From: Rhodobacterales bacterium HKCCE3408
GTDB lineage: Bacteria; Pseudomonadota; Alphaproteobacteria; Rhodobacterales; Rhodobacteraceae
Assembly (NCBI GenBank): GCA_015689705.1
Contig: WVSN01000001.1
Location: 248,001 to 312,000, forward strand
Reading direction: 5' to 3'
DNA length: 64,000 bases
Shown here: in pieces, positions 8,697 through 16,836 of the stretch
Numbering within the stretch: the first letter of the stretch is position 1
Layout of the letters: every line of letters starts with the position of its first letter
Position numbers and translations under genes: made by a program
The notes under the pieces: generated by a model
The model's database searches: none
What the model was told of the DNA's origin: nothing
What the model saw: the letters and a program-made list of their open reading frames with translations, nothing else

Positions 8697-9503
8697 TCAG
8701 ACGAGAGTCATTCCCCCGTCGATCATCACGATCTGCCCGGTCATGTAGTCGCTGGCGCGCGATGCTAGGAACGTGGTGGTGCCGGTGATATCCTCGGGTC
8801 GCGCGACGCGGCCCTTCAGGATATCGGACGAAAACTCTTCCATCGCCTGGCCCGGGCGTTCGGCCGCGCCGATCTCCATCAGGTCCTGGTCCACCTGTTC
8901 CCACATTTCGGTCGCTACCACGCCGGGTGCGAAACCCGTGACCGTGATGTCGTGCTTGGCCAGATCACGCGCCGCCGACTGCGTGAGGCTGACGACGGCC
9001 CATTTCGACGCGCAGTAGGGCGCGACGTTGTCGAAGCCCTGGCGCGATGCGATCGAAGCGGTGTTGACGATCTTGCCGCCGCCACCCTGCGCGATCATCT
9101 GCCGTGCGGCCTCCTGGATGCCGATCAGGCAACCGAGACCATTGATGTCCATTATGAAGTGCCAGTTGTCCTCTGTCACGTCGAGGAAGTTCATGGGCTT
9201 GTTGACGCCCGCGTTGTTGAACATGACGTCAAGGCGCCCGAAGCGCTCGACGACCTTGGAGATCATGTCCCGGACCTGCGCCCGGTCGCGTACGTCGACG
9301 CCGGCCGACATGACCGCGCCCTGGCGACCGTTCAGCCGCGCGCGGTTCTTCTCGGCGACCTCGCCCGCCTGGTCCGCGTTCAGATCCGCGAAGCAGACAA
9401 GCGCGCCGGAATCGAGCAGAGCCTCGCCGATCGCGCGTCCTATGCCGCGGGCCGCTCCCGTCACGATCGTGACCCGGCCCTCGACGCCCTGAGGTTCGGC
9501 CAT
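8697..9503 (-). CDS. SDR-family NAD(P)-dependent dehydrogenase
   Basis: This 268-residue classical short-chain dehydrogenase has the cofactor motif TGAARGIG near residue 16, the NNAG motif, and the catalytic YCASK (Tyr-X3-Lys). It ends with YMTGQIVMIDGG, normal for sugar and polyol dehydrogenases. It lies inside the transport operon, between the binding-protein gene and the permeases, so it probably oxidises the imported compound or its first product. It is clearly related to the SDR at 12573 on the other arm of the locus, and the pair may catalyse successive oxidations. The exact substrate cannot be read from sequence. Confidence 0.9.
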   Translation of the reverse strand: MAEPQGVEGRVTIVTGAARGIGRAIGEALLDSGALVCFADLNADQAGEVAEKNRARLNGRQGAVMSAGVDVRDRAQVRDMISKVVERFGRLDVMFNNAGVNKPMNFLDVTEDNWHFIMDINGLGCLIGIQEAARQMIAQGGGGKIVNTASIASRQGFDNVAPYCASKWAVVSLTQSAARDLAKHDITVTGFAPGVVATEMWEQVDQDLMEIGAAERPGQAMEEFSSDILKGRVARPEDITGTTTFLASRASDYMTGQIVMIDGGMTLV

Positions 9504-9535
9504 GTCGCGTCCCCCTGGTGTGTCCTGAAAGGTAA

Positions 9536-9562
9536 CGGGCCCGGCCGTGCTGGCCGGGCCCG
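9536..9562 (-). terminator. GC-rich hairpin after the binding-protein gene
   Basis: CGGGCCCGGCC and GGCCGGGCCCG form a perfect 11-bp stem around a 5-base loop. It sits between the stop of the solute-binding protein gene and the SDR start. There is no run of T after it. I read it as a partial terminator or mRNA-stabilising stem that keeps binding-protein expression above that of the membrane genes, a common arrangement in ABC operons. Confidence 0.65.
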
Positions 9563-9576
9563 CGTCGGATCCGCGA

Positions 9577-10545
9577 TCAGAAGACCGGACGGTCGTACTC
9601 GTCCATGTTCTCCTGCGTGATCTTCGGCGTGTCGAAGTAGTTGAAGAACGGCACGTCCTCGCCGTTCAGAACGTCGATCGCCGTCTGCAGGGCGGCTTCG
9701 GCGTCGTCGACCGGCGACTGGTAGATCGAGCCCCAGTACTCGCCGCGCTCCATCGCGTCGTAGCCGACGGCGAAGTTCGTGGCACCCACGAAGACGATGT
9801 CTTCGGCCCGGCCAGCGGCCAGCGCCGCGTTCAGCGCGCCGACACCCATGTTGTCGTCGCCCGAATAGACGCCGTCGATGTCGTCATACTGCACGAGGAA
9901 CGCTTCCATGACGCGCTGCGCGTCTTCGCGGTTCCAGTTGCCGGGCTGGCTTTCCATGAGCGTGACGTTCGGGCAGACCTCGGGCAGGCGCTCCTGGAAG
10001 CCCTGCGAGCGCTCGATCGCGGTGGTGTAGCCCGGCTGGCCGGTGATCTCGACGATCTGGGCTTCGTCCTCGATCCCCATCTCGGTGAAGCGGTCGCACA
10101 TGATCTCGGCGGCGCGCTGACCCTGGGTGATGTTGTCGGGGCCCGAGAAGGACGCCACGAAGTCGAAGCCTTCCTCGGCGATGTTCGAATTGGTCACGAT
10201 GACCGGGATATCGGCCTGATACGCCTCGCGCACTGCGGGAATCACGGCCTGACCGTTCGTCGGCCAGATGATCATCGCGTCCACGTCCTGCTGAACGAGG
10301 TCCTGAACCTGCGCGATCTGTCGGGCGACGTCGCCGCCGGCATCGAGCACGATGACCTCGACGTTGTCGTTGGCTTCTGCAGCGGCGATGAAGGCCTGCT
10401 CGTAGGTCGTCTGGTAGCTGTCGACGCCCACGTTGTTCTGCGTGATTCCAATGCGATACGGGCCGTCCTGTGCGGCTGCGGCGCCTGCCAGGCCGGCGAG
10501 CGCCGTGGCGCAGGCAAGGGACATCTTGAGCGTTCTGCTGGTCAT
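9577..10545 (-). CDS. Periplasmic sugar-binding protein (RbsB-like)
   Basis: This 322-residue solute-binding protein belongs to the periplasmic-binding/LacI-like family. It has a signal peptide (residues 1 to about 25, ending GAAAAQ), then a mature lobe starting YRIGITQNNVGVDSYQ. It would capture the substrate in the periplasm and deliver it to the downstream permeases. A GGGAGGATC ribosome binding site supports ATG 10545. It is the first gene of the leftward operon, diverging from the regulator across a 209-base intergenic region that holds a palindrome. It has no lipobox. Confidence 0.93.
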   Translation of the reverse strand: MTSRTLKMSLACATALAGLAGAAAAQDGPYRIGITQNNVGVDSYQTTYEQAFIAAAEANDNVEVIVLDAGGDVARQIAQVQDLVQQDVDAMIIWPTNGQAVIPAVREAYQADIPVIVTNSNIAEEGFDFVASFSGPDNITQGQRAAEIMCDRFTEMGIEDEAQIVEITGQPGYTTAIERSQGFQERLPEVCPNVTLMESQPGNWNREDAQRVMEAFLVQYDDIDGVYSGDDNMGVGALNAALAAGRAEDIVFVGATNFAVGYDAMERGEYWGSIYQSPVDDAEAALQTAIDVLNGEDVPFFNYFDTPKITQENMDEYDRPVF

Positions 10546-10663
10546 TAGTGATCCTCCCTGGATTTGACCTTAACGAACCGGACCCCCTCTAGACCGCACG
10601 CGATCTCCCCCGGGCGGTCCGGCTTCCCGTGAACATGCCAGATCGGGTGATTTCGACTGCAAT

Positions 10664-10686
10664 CAATATGTTCATATCTGATATTG
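10664..10686. promoter_or_regulatory. Candidate operator: 23-bp palindrome between divergent operons
   Basis: CAATAT (10664-10669) and ATATTG (10681-10686) are perfect inverted arms with an 11-base AT-rich spacer. It lies in the only AT-rich stretch between the binding-protein gene and the regulator gene. Its size and symmetry suit a dimeric winged-helix protein. I propose it as the binding site of the regulator encoded at 10755, controlling both arms. This is inference from position and symmetry. Confidence 0.45.
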
Positions 10687-10754
10687 TTTTGTTCGATTTG
10701 AAGATTTCTGTTGTTCTGGCGACGAGCCGGTTTGGACATTTTGAGAGAAACGAG

Positions 10755-12551
10755 ATGCGTACAGCAGGGCGGAGCGATCCCGGCACGGACCGGCGATCAA
10801 CAACCACAATGAAGACTGTCGGGAATGAATTTCGCGTCGCGGACCCGGTTTCCCCGGGTGTGGGCGATTTGCGCGAGCTGCAGGATCACCTGCAGGCGCT
10901 CTCGATGATCGAAGAGTTTTCGGCCGAATTCGACAACGCCCTGGGTATCTCGCATCCCAATCCGTTCCTGAACATGGCGGTCATGCTCCTGCGTAATCAC
11001 GTCGAGGGCCGGACGTCGACCGCAACGGCGCTGATCTCGACCTCTGGGCTTCCTTACGCCACGGCCCGTCGCAAACTCGAAGAGATGCAGCAGGCGGGTC
11101 TGATCGAGAAGCGGGCGCGCACCCGCACGGGCAAGAGCTTCTCGCTCCATCCAAGTCCCGTCCTTCTGGAACGCTGGCGCCAGCTGGCCGACCGGATGAA
11201 CCGGATTGCGTCCGAGCATCGCGCCGAAGCGGTGGCGGACGACTACTATTTCGGCGGCTCCTACATGGTCGGGCAGACCATCGCGCCGCCGACCGTTCTC
11301 TCCGAGCCGCTCACGCTGTCGGGCGGCCTTCGCATTCTCGTCCATGGCGATCCGACCTTCATGGTCATGGAAAACCTGAAGCGTCAGTTCGAACAGATAG
11401 TCGGCACCAAGATCAGCCAGCGCGCATTCTCGATCGACCGGCTGCGGCACGAGGCGCTGCGGAACGCCGAGCGGCCGGCAAGCGCCTACGACATCATCGC
11501 GGTCGACCTGCCGTGGATCGGGGAGTTCGTCGAGAAGGGCGTCATCGCGCCGCTCGATGACCTGATGGATGTCGATCGGCTCGACCCAGACGACTTCCAC
11601 ATCGCCGGCTGGCGCGGCGCACATTGGGGCGGGCGGCCCTACGGCGTTCCGAGTCAGACGACGCCCGAGCTTCTGTTCTTCCGTCGCGACCTGTTCGCCG
11701 AAGCCGGCATCGAACCGCCGGTGACGACATCGGCCGTGCTGGACGCCGCACGGCATTTCCACGAGCCGACCCATGGCCGCTACGGCATCGCCTGGAACGC
11801 CGCCCGCGGCACCGCGCTCGGTCACACGTTCATGATGACCTGCGCCGCCTTCGGACAGCCGATGCTCGATCTGCCGCCGATCGCCGGCGGTTTCGATACT
11901 GAGGCCCTGAGCCGCGGAGAAGCGGTACCGACGATCGACACGCCGCTGGCGCTCGACGCCGCGGAGTACCTGCTGGAGCTTCTGAACTACGCACCGCCCG
12001 ATATCCTGTCGATGTCGTGGTACGAACGGGTCCGCCCCTTTGCATCCGGCGCTGTGCCGATGGCCTACGGCTACACGCTACTGGCGCCCTACTTCGAACT
12101 GGACGAGAGCAGCCCGGCGCGCGGACATACCGGGTACCTGCCGCATCCGGCCGGGCCGTCCGGGCATCCGATCGCTCCGGTCGGCGGCTACGTCCTCGCG
12201 ATTCCGGCCAACCTGGCGCCCAAGCGGCAGGCCCAGGCTGTCGAGGCGCTGATCGCCTTCACCTCGCCGGGCGCCCAGAAACTTTACGTGCTGAACGGAA
12301 GCCGGACCGCGCCGCGCTACTCGGTCGGCGCGGATGCAGACGTGCGGCGCCTGTCGCCGATCTTCGAGGCGGTCGACCAGATGTCGTGGCGCGACGAGCT
12401 GCAATTCTGGCCGCGTCCGCCAATCCCCGGGATTTCCGAGATCATCGCGATCCTCGGGCACGACATGCACGACATGCTGCGCGGCATCGTCTCTCCGAAA
12501 GAGGCTCTGCGGAGTGCACAGGCAAAGGTCGAAAAGGCCTTGCAGAACTGA
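10755..12551 (+). CDS. Regulator: winged helix fused to a family-1 solute-binding domain
   Basis: This is a 598-residue protein if it starts at ATG 10755, which has a GAGAG-like site upstream; ATG 10809 is the alternative. Residues about 69-140 look like a winged helix-turn-helix (STSGLPYATARRKLEEMQQ then a GLIEKRARTRTGKSF wing). From about residue 192 to the end it resembles a family-1 extracellular solute-binding protein (LRILVHGDPTFMVMENLKRQ... FVEKGVIAPLDDL). There is no signal peptide or membrane segment, so the binding domain should be cytoplasmic and act as the sensor. It is divergent from the transporter and cotranscribed with the catabolic genes. The ligand is probably the imported compound or a product of it. 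The fusion is unusual for a repressor or activator. Confidence 0.82.
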   Translation: MRTAGRSDPGTDRRSTTTMKTVGNEFRVADPVSPGVGDLRELQDHLQALSMIEEFSAEFDNALGISHPNPFLNMAVMLLRNHVEGRTSTATALISTSGLPYATARRKLEEMQQAGLIEKRARTRTGKSFSLHPSPVLLERWRQLADRMNRIASEHRAEAVADDYYFGGSYMVGQTIAPPTVLSEPLTLSGGLRILVHGDPTFMVMENLKRQFEQIVGTKISQRAFSIDRLRHEALRNAERPASAYDIIAVDLPWIGEFVEKGVIAPLDDLMDVDRLDPDDFHIAGWRGAHWGGRPYGVPSQTTPELLFFRRDLFAEAGIEPPVTTSAVLDAARHFHEPTHGRYGIAWNAARGTALGHTFMMTCAAFGQPMLDLPPIAGGFDTEALSRGEAVPTIDTPLALDAAEYLLELLNYAPPDILSMSWYERVRPFASGAVPMAYGYTLLAPYFELDESSPARGHTGYLPHPAGPSGHPIAPVGGYVLAIPANLAPKRQAQAVEALIAFTSPGAQKLYVLNGSRTAPRYSVGADADVRRLSPIFEAVDQMSWRDELQFWPRPPIPGISEIIAILGHDMHDMLRGIVSPKEALRSAQAKVEKALQN

Positions 12552-12572
12552 ACGGACCAAAGGGAGGAAGCC

Positions 12573-13379
12573 ATGGACCCCGACCGCCTCAAGGGCAAGA
12601 ACATCCTGATCACGGGCGCCGCGCGCGGCATGGGTGCCGCCAACGCGGAGAGCTTCGCGGCGCAGGGGGCCAATGTCTGCCTCGGCGACCTGGATCTGGA
12701 CCAGGCGCAGAAGGTTGCGGATGCGATCAATGCCAAGCGCAACGGCAAGGCGATCGCCGTGAAGATGGACGTGACCAAGCGCGCCGACAACGAGGCCGCG
12801 GTCAAGGCAGTGGTCGACGAGTTCGGCGAGATCAACGTCGGCCTCTTCAACGCCGGCCTGAACAAGCCCCGGTTCTTCATGGATATCGATGAAGACAACT
12901 GGGACATGATCATGAACGTGAACACCAAGGCGATGTGGCTCGGCATGCAGGAGACCGCGCGCCAGATGATCGCCCAGGGTCCGAAGGATTATCCCTACAA
13001 GATCATCAACGTGGGCTCGATCGCCTCGCGGAAGCCGCTCGTCGACGTGACGGTCTACTGCACCTCGAAATACGGCTGCCTCGCCCTGACCCATTGCGGC
13101 GCGGTGGCTCTGTCGGAGCACAACATCACCGTGAACGGCTACGCGCCGGGCGTTGTCGTGACCCCGCTCTGGGAACAGCTCGACAAGGACCTTGTCGATA
13201 TCGGCTTCAAGCAGCGCGAAGGTCAGGCCTACGACGACATCGTCCGCGACGCCCTGCAGATCAAGCGGGTGTCCTATCCCGACGACATCACCGGCACCGC
13301 GTCGTTCCTTGCCAGTCGGGACAGCGACTACATGACCGGACAGATGATCCATATCGATGGCGGCTGGTGCATCCAGTGA
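12573..13379 (+). CDS. SDR-family dehydrogenase
   Basis: This 268-residue short-chain dehydrogenase has TGAARGMGAANAE as the nucleotide-binding turn, FNAGLNKP in place of the usual NNAG, and the catalytic YCTSK. It ends YMTGQMIHIDGGWCIQ. It resembles the SDR at 8697 in length and in a shared insertion after the Tyr-X3-Lys motif (QLDKDLVDIG... versus QVDQDLMEIG...), so the two look like paralogues of one pathway. A GGGAGG site precedes its ATG 21 bases after the regulator stop. NAD(H) dependence is likely but not certain. Confidence 0.9.
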   Translation: MDPDRLKGKNILITGAARGMGAANAESFAAQGANVCLGDLDLDQAQKVADAINAKRNGKAIAVKMDVTKRADNEAAVKAVVDEFGEINVGLFNAGLNKPRFFMDIDEDNWDMIMNVNTKAMWLGMQETARQMIAQGPKDYPYKIINVGSIASRKPLVDVTVYCTSKYGCLALTHCGAVALSEHNITVNGYAPGVVVTPLWEQLDKDLVDIGFKQREGQAYDDIVRDALQIKRVSYPDDITGTASFLASRDSDYMTGQMIHIDGGWCIQ

Positions 13380-13384
13380 CGCCC

Positions 13385-13404
13385 GCGGGCGCAGCAGCGC
13401 CCGC
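13385..13404 (+). terminator. Intergenic hairpin
   Basis: GCGGGCGC and GCGCCCGC form an 8-bp perfect stem with an AGCA loop, 6 bases after the SDR stop. No T-run follows, so it is more likely an mRNA-processing or attenuation stem than a full terminator. Confidence 0.45.
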
Positions 13405-13434
13405 GCCACACCCCTCTCCAGGAAGGAGACACCG

Positions 13435-14733
13435 ATGAACCTTGCCCTGACACCGAACGTGCTCAAGCCGGCCGATCTCGAACCGCACTGGCGGTGGGAA
13501 GGCCGGCTACCCGCCTGGGGCCACACCTCCGTCGATTTCGAGCGCCGGATCGACCACGACCGCCTGCGCCGCTACCGGCTCAGCCGTACCCGCCAGGCCT
13601 TGAAGGCGTCGGATGCGGGCACCCTGCTTTTGTTCGACGTGAACAATATCCGCTACGTCTCGGCCACCAAGATCGGCGAGTGGGAGCGGGACAAGATGTG
13701 CCGCTTCTGCCTGCTGACCGGCGACGACAGCCCCTATGTCTGGGACTTCGGCTCCGCCGCCATGCACCACAAGAAGTTCTCCGACTGGCTCGAGCCCGAC
13801 CATTGCCGGGCCGGTGTCGTCGGCATGCGCGGGACGATCCCGCCCGAATTCGGCCTGATGCGGAAGTACGCCAAGGAGATTGCTGGTCTGATCAAGGATG
13901 CCGGCATGGCCGACATGCCCGTCGGCGTGGACTATGCCGAGACGTCGATGTTCCACGCCCTTAAGGAAGAGGGCCTGAACGTCATCGACGGCCAGCAGAT
14001 CATGCTGGCGGCGCGCGAGATCAAGAACTGGGACGAAATCCAGCTGCTGACCCAGGCGGCCAGCATGGTCGATGGCGTCTACCATATGATCTACGAAGAG
14101 CTGAAACCGGGGGTGCGCGAGAACGACATCGTCGCGCTGTCCAACAAGATGCTCTACGAGATGGGCTCCGACGATGTCGAGGCGATCAACGCCATCTCGG
14201 GTGAGCGCTGCAACCCGCACCCGCACAACTTCACCGACCGGTATTTCCGGCCCGGCGACCAGGCGTTCTTCGACATCCTGCAGTCCTACCAGGGCTACCG
14301 GACCTGCTACTACCGGACGTTCAACATCGGTCGGGCGACGCCGGCGCAGAACGATGCCTACGTGAAGGCGCGGGAATGGATCGACGCCTCGATCGAGCTG
14401 ATCAAGCCGGGCGTGTCCACCGACACCGTCGCCAAGGTCTGGCCCAAGGCCGAAGAATTCGGCTTCCCGAACGAGGACGCGGCCTTCGGGCTCCAGTTCG
14501 GCCACGGGCTCGGTCTCGCACTGCACGAGCGCCCGATCATCAGCCGTGCAGTCAGCCTCGAGCATCCGATGGAAATCCAGACCGGCATGGTCTTCGCGCT
14601 CGAGACCTATTGCCCGGCCGCCGACGGCTTCTCGGCCGCGCGGATCGAGGAGGAGGTCGTGGTCACCGACAAAGGGTGCGAGGTCATCTCGCTCTTCCCG
14701 GCGGAAGACCTGCCGATCGCGAACCGCTACTGA
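13435..14733 (+). CDS. M24 (creatinase/prolidase-fold) protein with altered metal site
   Basis: This 432-residue pita-bread-fold protein has a creatinase-type N-terminal domain and an M24 C-terminal domain. The metal ligands are only partly kept. Asp280 (FFDIL), His357 (FGHGLG), Glu390 (ALETY) and Glu405 (RIEEE) are present. The second aspartate, normally 11 residues after the first, is Cys291 in GYRTCYYRTF. That argues against a standard aminopeptidase. M24-fold relatives with other jobs are known, such as creatinase, ectoine hydrolase and the DMSP lyase DddP, so a hydrolase or lyase acting on the imported compound is possible. An AAGGAG site supports ATG 13435. It lies in the catabolic operon between an SDR and E1 alpha. 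Confidence 0.85.
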   Translation: MNLALTPNVLKPADLEPHWRWEGRLPAWGHTSVDFERRIDHDRLRRYRLSRTRQALKASDAGTLLLFDVNNIRYVSATKIGEWERDKMCRFCLLTGDDSPYVWDFGSAAMHHKKFSDWLEPDHCRAGVVGMRGTIPPEFGLMRKYAKEIAGLIKDAGMADMPVGVDYAETSMFHALKEEGLNVIDGQQIMLAAREIKNWDEIQLLTQAASMVDGVYHMIYEELKPGVRENDIVALSNKMLYEMGSDDVEAINAISGERCNPHPHNFTDRYFRPGDQAFFDILQSYQGYRTCYYRTFNIGRATPAQNDAYVKAREWIDASIELIKPGVSTDTVAKVWPKAEEFGFPNEDAAFGLQFGHGLGLALHERPIISRAVSLEHPMEIQTGMVFALETYCPAADGFSAARIEEEVVVTDKGCEVISLFPAEDLPIANRY

Positions 14734-14735
14734 GC

Positions 14736-14786
14736 GCCCCCTCCGGGGGCGGCGCCTCCGGCGGGAGTATTTCGGGAAAGATGAAG
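14736..14786 (+). repeat. Hairpin plus Rhodobacteraceae-type intergenic repeat
   Basis: GCCCCC-TCC-GGGGGC (14736-14750) forms a tight stem right after the M24 gene. It runs directly into GCGCCTCCGGCGGGAGTATT and then TTCGGGAAAGATGAAG. The core GCGGGAGTATTTCG (14761-14774) recurs exactly at 1543-1556, and a degraded version lies near 43494. From memory this motif is abundant at gene ends across Rhodobacteraceae. Here it separates the M24 gene from E1 alpha, whose own GGGAGGA site follows. Confidence 0.6.
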
Positions 14787-14818
14787 GGGGCCGCGCCGGC
14801 CCCCACGGGAGGAATGGA

Positions 14819-15841
14819 ATGGCCGCCGACGGGTCGAAGCACAACACCGAGGACTATCTGCGGATGTATCGCCAGATGGTCCGCATCCGCGCGTTCGAGG
14901 ACAACGCCAATCAGCTCTACCTGTCCGCCAAGATGCCCGGGCTGACGCACATGTATTCCGGGCAGGAGGCGGTCGCGGTCGGGATCTGCGAAGCGTTGAC
15001 CGATGACGACCGCATCACCTCGACCCATCGCGGCCACGGGCACTGCGTCGCCAAGGGCGCGGATTTCAAGGCGATGTTCTGCGAGCTTCTGGGCAAGGCC
15101 GAGGGCTATTGCCGCGGCAAGGGCGGGTCGATGCACATCGCCGACCAGAGCCACGGCAACCTCGGCGCGAACGCGATCGTCGGCGGATCGATGGGGATCG
15201 CCACCGGGGCGGCGCTGACCGCAAAACTGCAGAAGACGGGCCATGTCGCGGTCTGCTTTTTCGGCGACGGGGCGACGGCGCAGGGCCTCTGGTACGAGGT
15301 GATGAACATGGCCGCGCTGTGGAAGCTGCCGGTCATCTATGCGTGCGAGAACAACGGCTATTCGGAATACACCAAGACCGAGGAGATCGCCGCCGGATCG
15401 CTGACCGCGCGGGCCGAGGCGTTCGGGATCGAGGCGCATAGCGTGGACGGGCAGGACGTGCTCGCCGTCAACGAACTGGCGCAGAAGCTGGTGGCGCGGG
15501 CGCGGAAGGGCGAAGGGCCGTTCTTCATCGAACTGAAGACATACCGCTACCACGGCCACCACGTCGGCGACATCAACCGCGACTACTACCGGTCGAAGGA
15601 CGAGGAGGCGGCGTGGAAGACCACCCGCGACCCGATCACCAATTTCGGCAAGTGGCTGGAAGGGCAGGGGATCGTCACGGCCGACGAGCTCGTCGAGATC
15701 AACAACGAGATCAAGGCCGATGCCGAGGCCGCCGTCGCCTATGCCGAGGCCGCCGCCTACCCGCCGGGAGAGGAGGTCGACGCCCATGTCTTCGCCGGCG
15801 TGGACCATGCGCTGACCTATATCGATGGAGCCGCGAAATGA
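14819..15841 (+). CDS. Acetoin/pyruvate dehydrogenase-type E1 alpha subunit
   Basis: This 340-residue thiamine-diphosphate enzyme subunit has the TPP motif GDGATAQG (149-151) running to NN at 178-179, and the THRGHGHC stretch seen in E1 alpha. With E1 beta it decarboxylates or cleaves a 2-oxo acid or acetoin-like ketol and passes the acyl group to a lipoyl arm. It lacks the mitochondrial-type extensions and resembles the AcoA/PdhA group. ATG 14819 is chosen because GGGAGG sits 5-6 bases upstream; the ATG at 14814 is out of frame. The stop overlaps the E1 beta start (ATGA). Confidence 0.93.
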   Translation: MAADGSKHNTEDYLRMYRQMVRIRAFEDNANQLYLSAKMPGLTHMYSGQEAVAVGICEALTDDDRITSTHRGHGHCVAKGADFKAMFCELLGKAEGYCRGKGGSMHIADQSHGNLGANAIVGGSMGIATGAALTAKLQKTGHVAVCFFGDGATAQGLWYEVMNMAALWKLPVIYACENNGYSEYTKTEEIAAGSLTARAEAFGIEAHSVDGQDVLAVNELAQKLVARARKGEGPFFIELKTYRYHGHHVGDINRDYYRSKDEEAAWKTTRDPITNFGKWLEGQGIVTADELVEINNEIKADAEAAVAYAEAAAYPPGEEVDAHVFAGVDHALTYIDGAAK

Positions 15842-16836
15842 CCCGCGAGATCACCCTGTCCAAGGCCGTAAACGAGGCGATCGCCGAAGAGATGCGGCGC
15901 GACGAAACGGTGTTCCTGATCGGCGAGGACGTGGCCGAGGCCGGTACGCCGTTCAAGGTCACCTCCGGCCTCGTCGAGGAGTTCGGCACCGACCGCGTCA
16001 TCGACACGCCGATCTCGGAACCGGGCTTCGTCGGCATGGCCGTGGGCGCGGCCATGACCGGCTCGCGGCCGATCGTCGACCTGATGTTCGGCGACTTCAT
16101 TTACCTCGTCATGGACCAGCTGTGTAACCAGGCGGCCAAGACCCACTACATGTCGGGCGGCAAGCTGAAGGTGCCGATGGTGCTGCGGACCAATCTCGGT
16201 GCGACGCGCCGGTCCGCCGCGCAGCATTCGCAGTCGCTTCATGCGCTCGTGGCCCATATCCCTGGCCTGAAGGTGGCGATGCCCTCTTCGGCCTACGAGG
16301 CGAAGGGCCTGATGAAGACTGCGATCCGGGACGACAACCCGGTCGTGATCTTCGAAGACAAGCTCATGTACAACGACAAGGCGCCGGTGCCGGAGGAGGA
16401 ATACCTGATCCCCTTCGGCGAGGCGAATGTGCTGCGCGAGGGAACCGACATCACGCTGATCGGCACCTCGTCGATGCGTCAGGTCTGCGAGAAGGCGGCC
16501 GAGGCGCTGGCGAAGGACGGCATCTCGGCCGAGGTGATCGACCCGCGCACGCTGGTTCCCCTCGATGAGCCGACGCTTCTGAAGTCGGCGCGCAAGACCA
16601 GCCGGGTGATCGTCGTGGACGAGGGCCACCGCAACTTCGGCGTGACCGGTGAGATCGCCTCGCGCATCAACGAAAAGGCCTTCTACCACCTCGATGCGCC
16701 GGTGCTGCGCCTCGGAGCGATGGATGTGCCGGTGCCTTTCTCCCCGGCGTTGGAGGATCTGACCGTCCCGACGCCCGATGCGGTCGCGGCCGCTGCCCGA
16801 AGTCTCGTGGCCGGAGAGATGACCCATGCCGCATGA
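15838..16836 (+). CDS. Acetoin/pyruvate dehydrogenase-type E1 beta subunit
   Basis: This 332-residue transketolase-type pyrimidine-binding subunit begins with the ITLSKAVNEAI...DETVFLIGEDV pattern of E1 beta. It has DTPISEPGFVGMAVGAAM, including the conserved glutamate that activates thiamine, and a C-terminal transketolase domain (TLIGTSSMRQVCEKAAEALA...IDPRTLVPLD). It forms the alpha2beta2 E1 with the preceding gene. It is coupled to both neighbours: 4 bases shared with E1 alpha and 11 bases with the lipoyl protein gene. Unlike some alphaproteobacterial PDH E1 beta proteins, it has no lipoyl domain of its own. Confidence 0.93.
   Translation: MTREITLSKAVNEAIAEEMRRDETVFLIGEDVAEAGTPFKVTSGLVEEFGTDRVIDTPISEPGFVGMAVGAAMTGSRPIVDLMFGDFIYLVMDQLCNQAAKTHYMSGGKLKVPMVLRTNLGATRRSAAQHSQSLHALVAHIPGLKVAMPSSAYEAKGLMKTAIRDDNPVVIFEDKLMYNDKAPVPEEEYLIPFGEANVLREGTDITLIGTSSMRQVCEKAAEALAKDGISAEVIDPRTLVPLDEPTLLKSARKTSRVIVVDEGHRNFGVTGEIASRINEKAFYHLDAPVLRLGAMDVPVPFSPALEDLTVPTPDAVAAAARSLVAGEMTHAA

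Noticed and set aside
10546-10754. Short frames in the divergent catabolic promoter region
   Set aside because: No ribosome binding sites or conserved-looking products. The region is better explained as promoter and operator.
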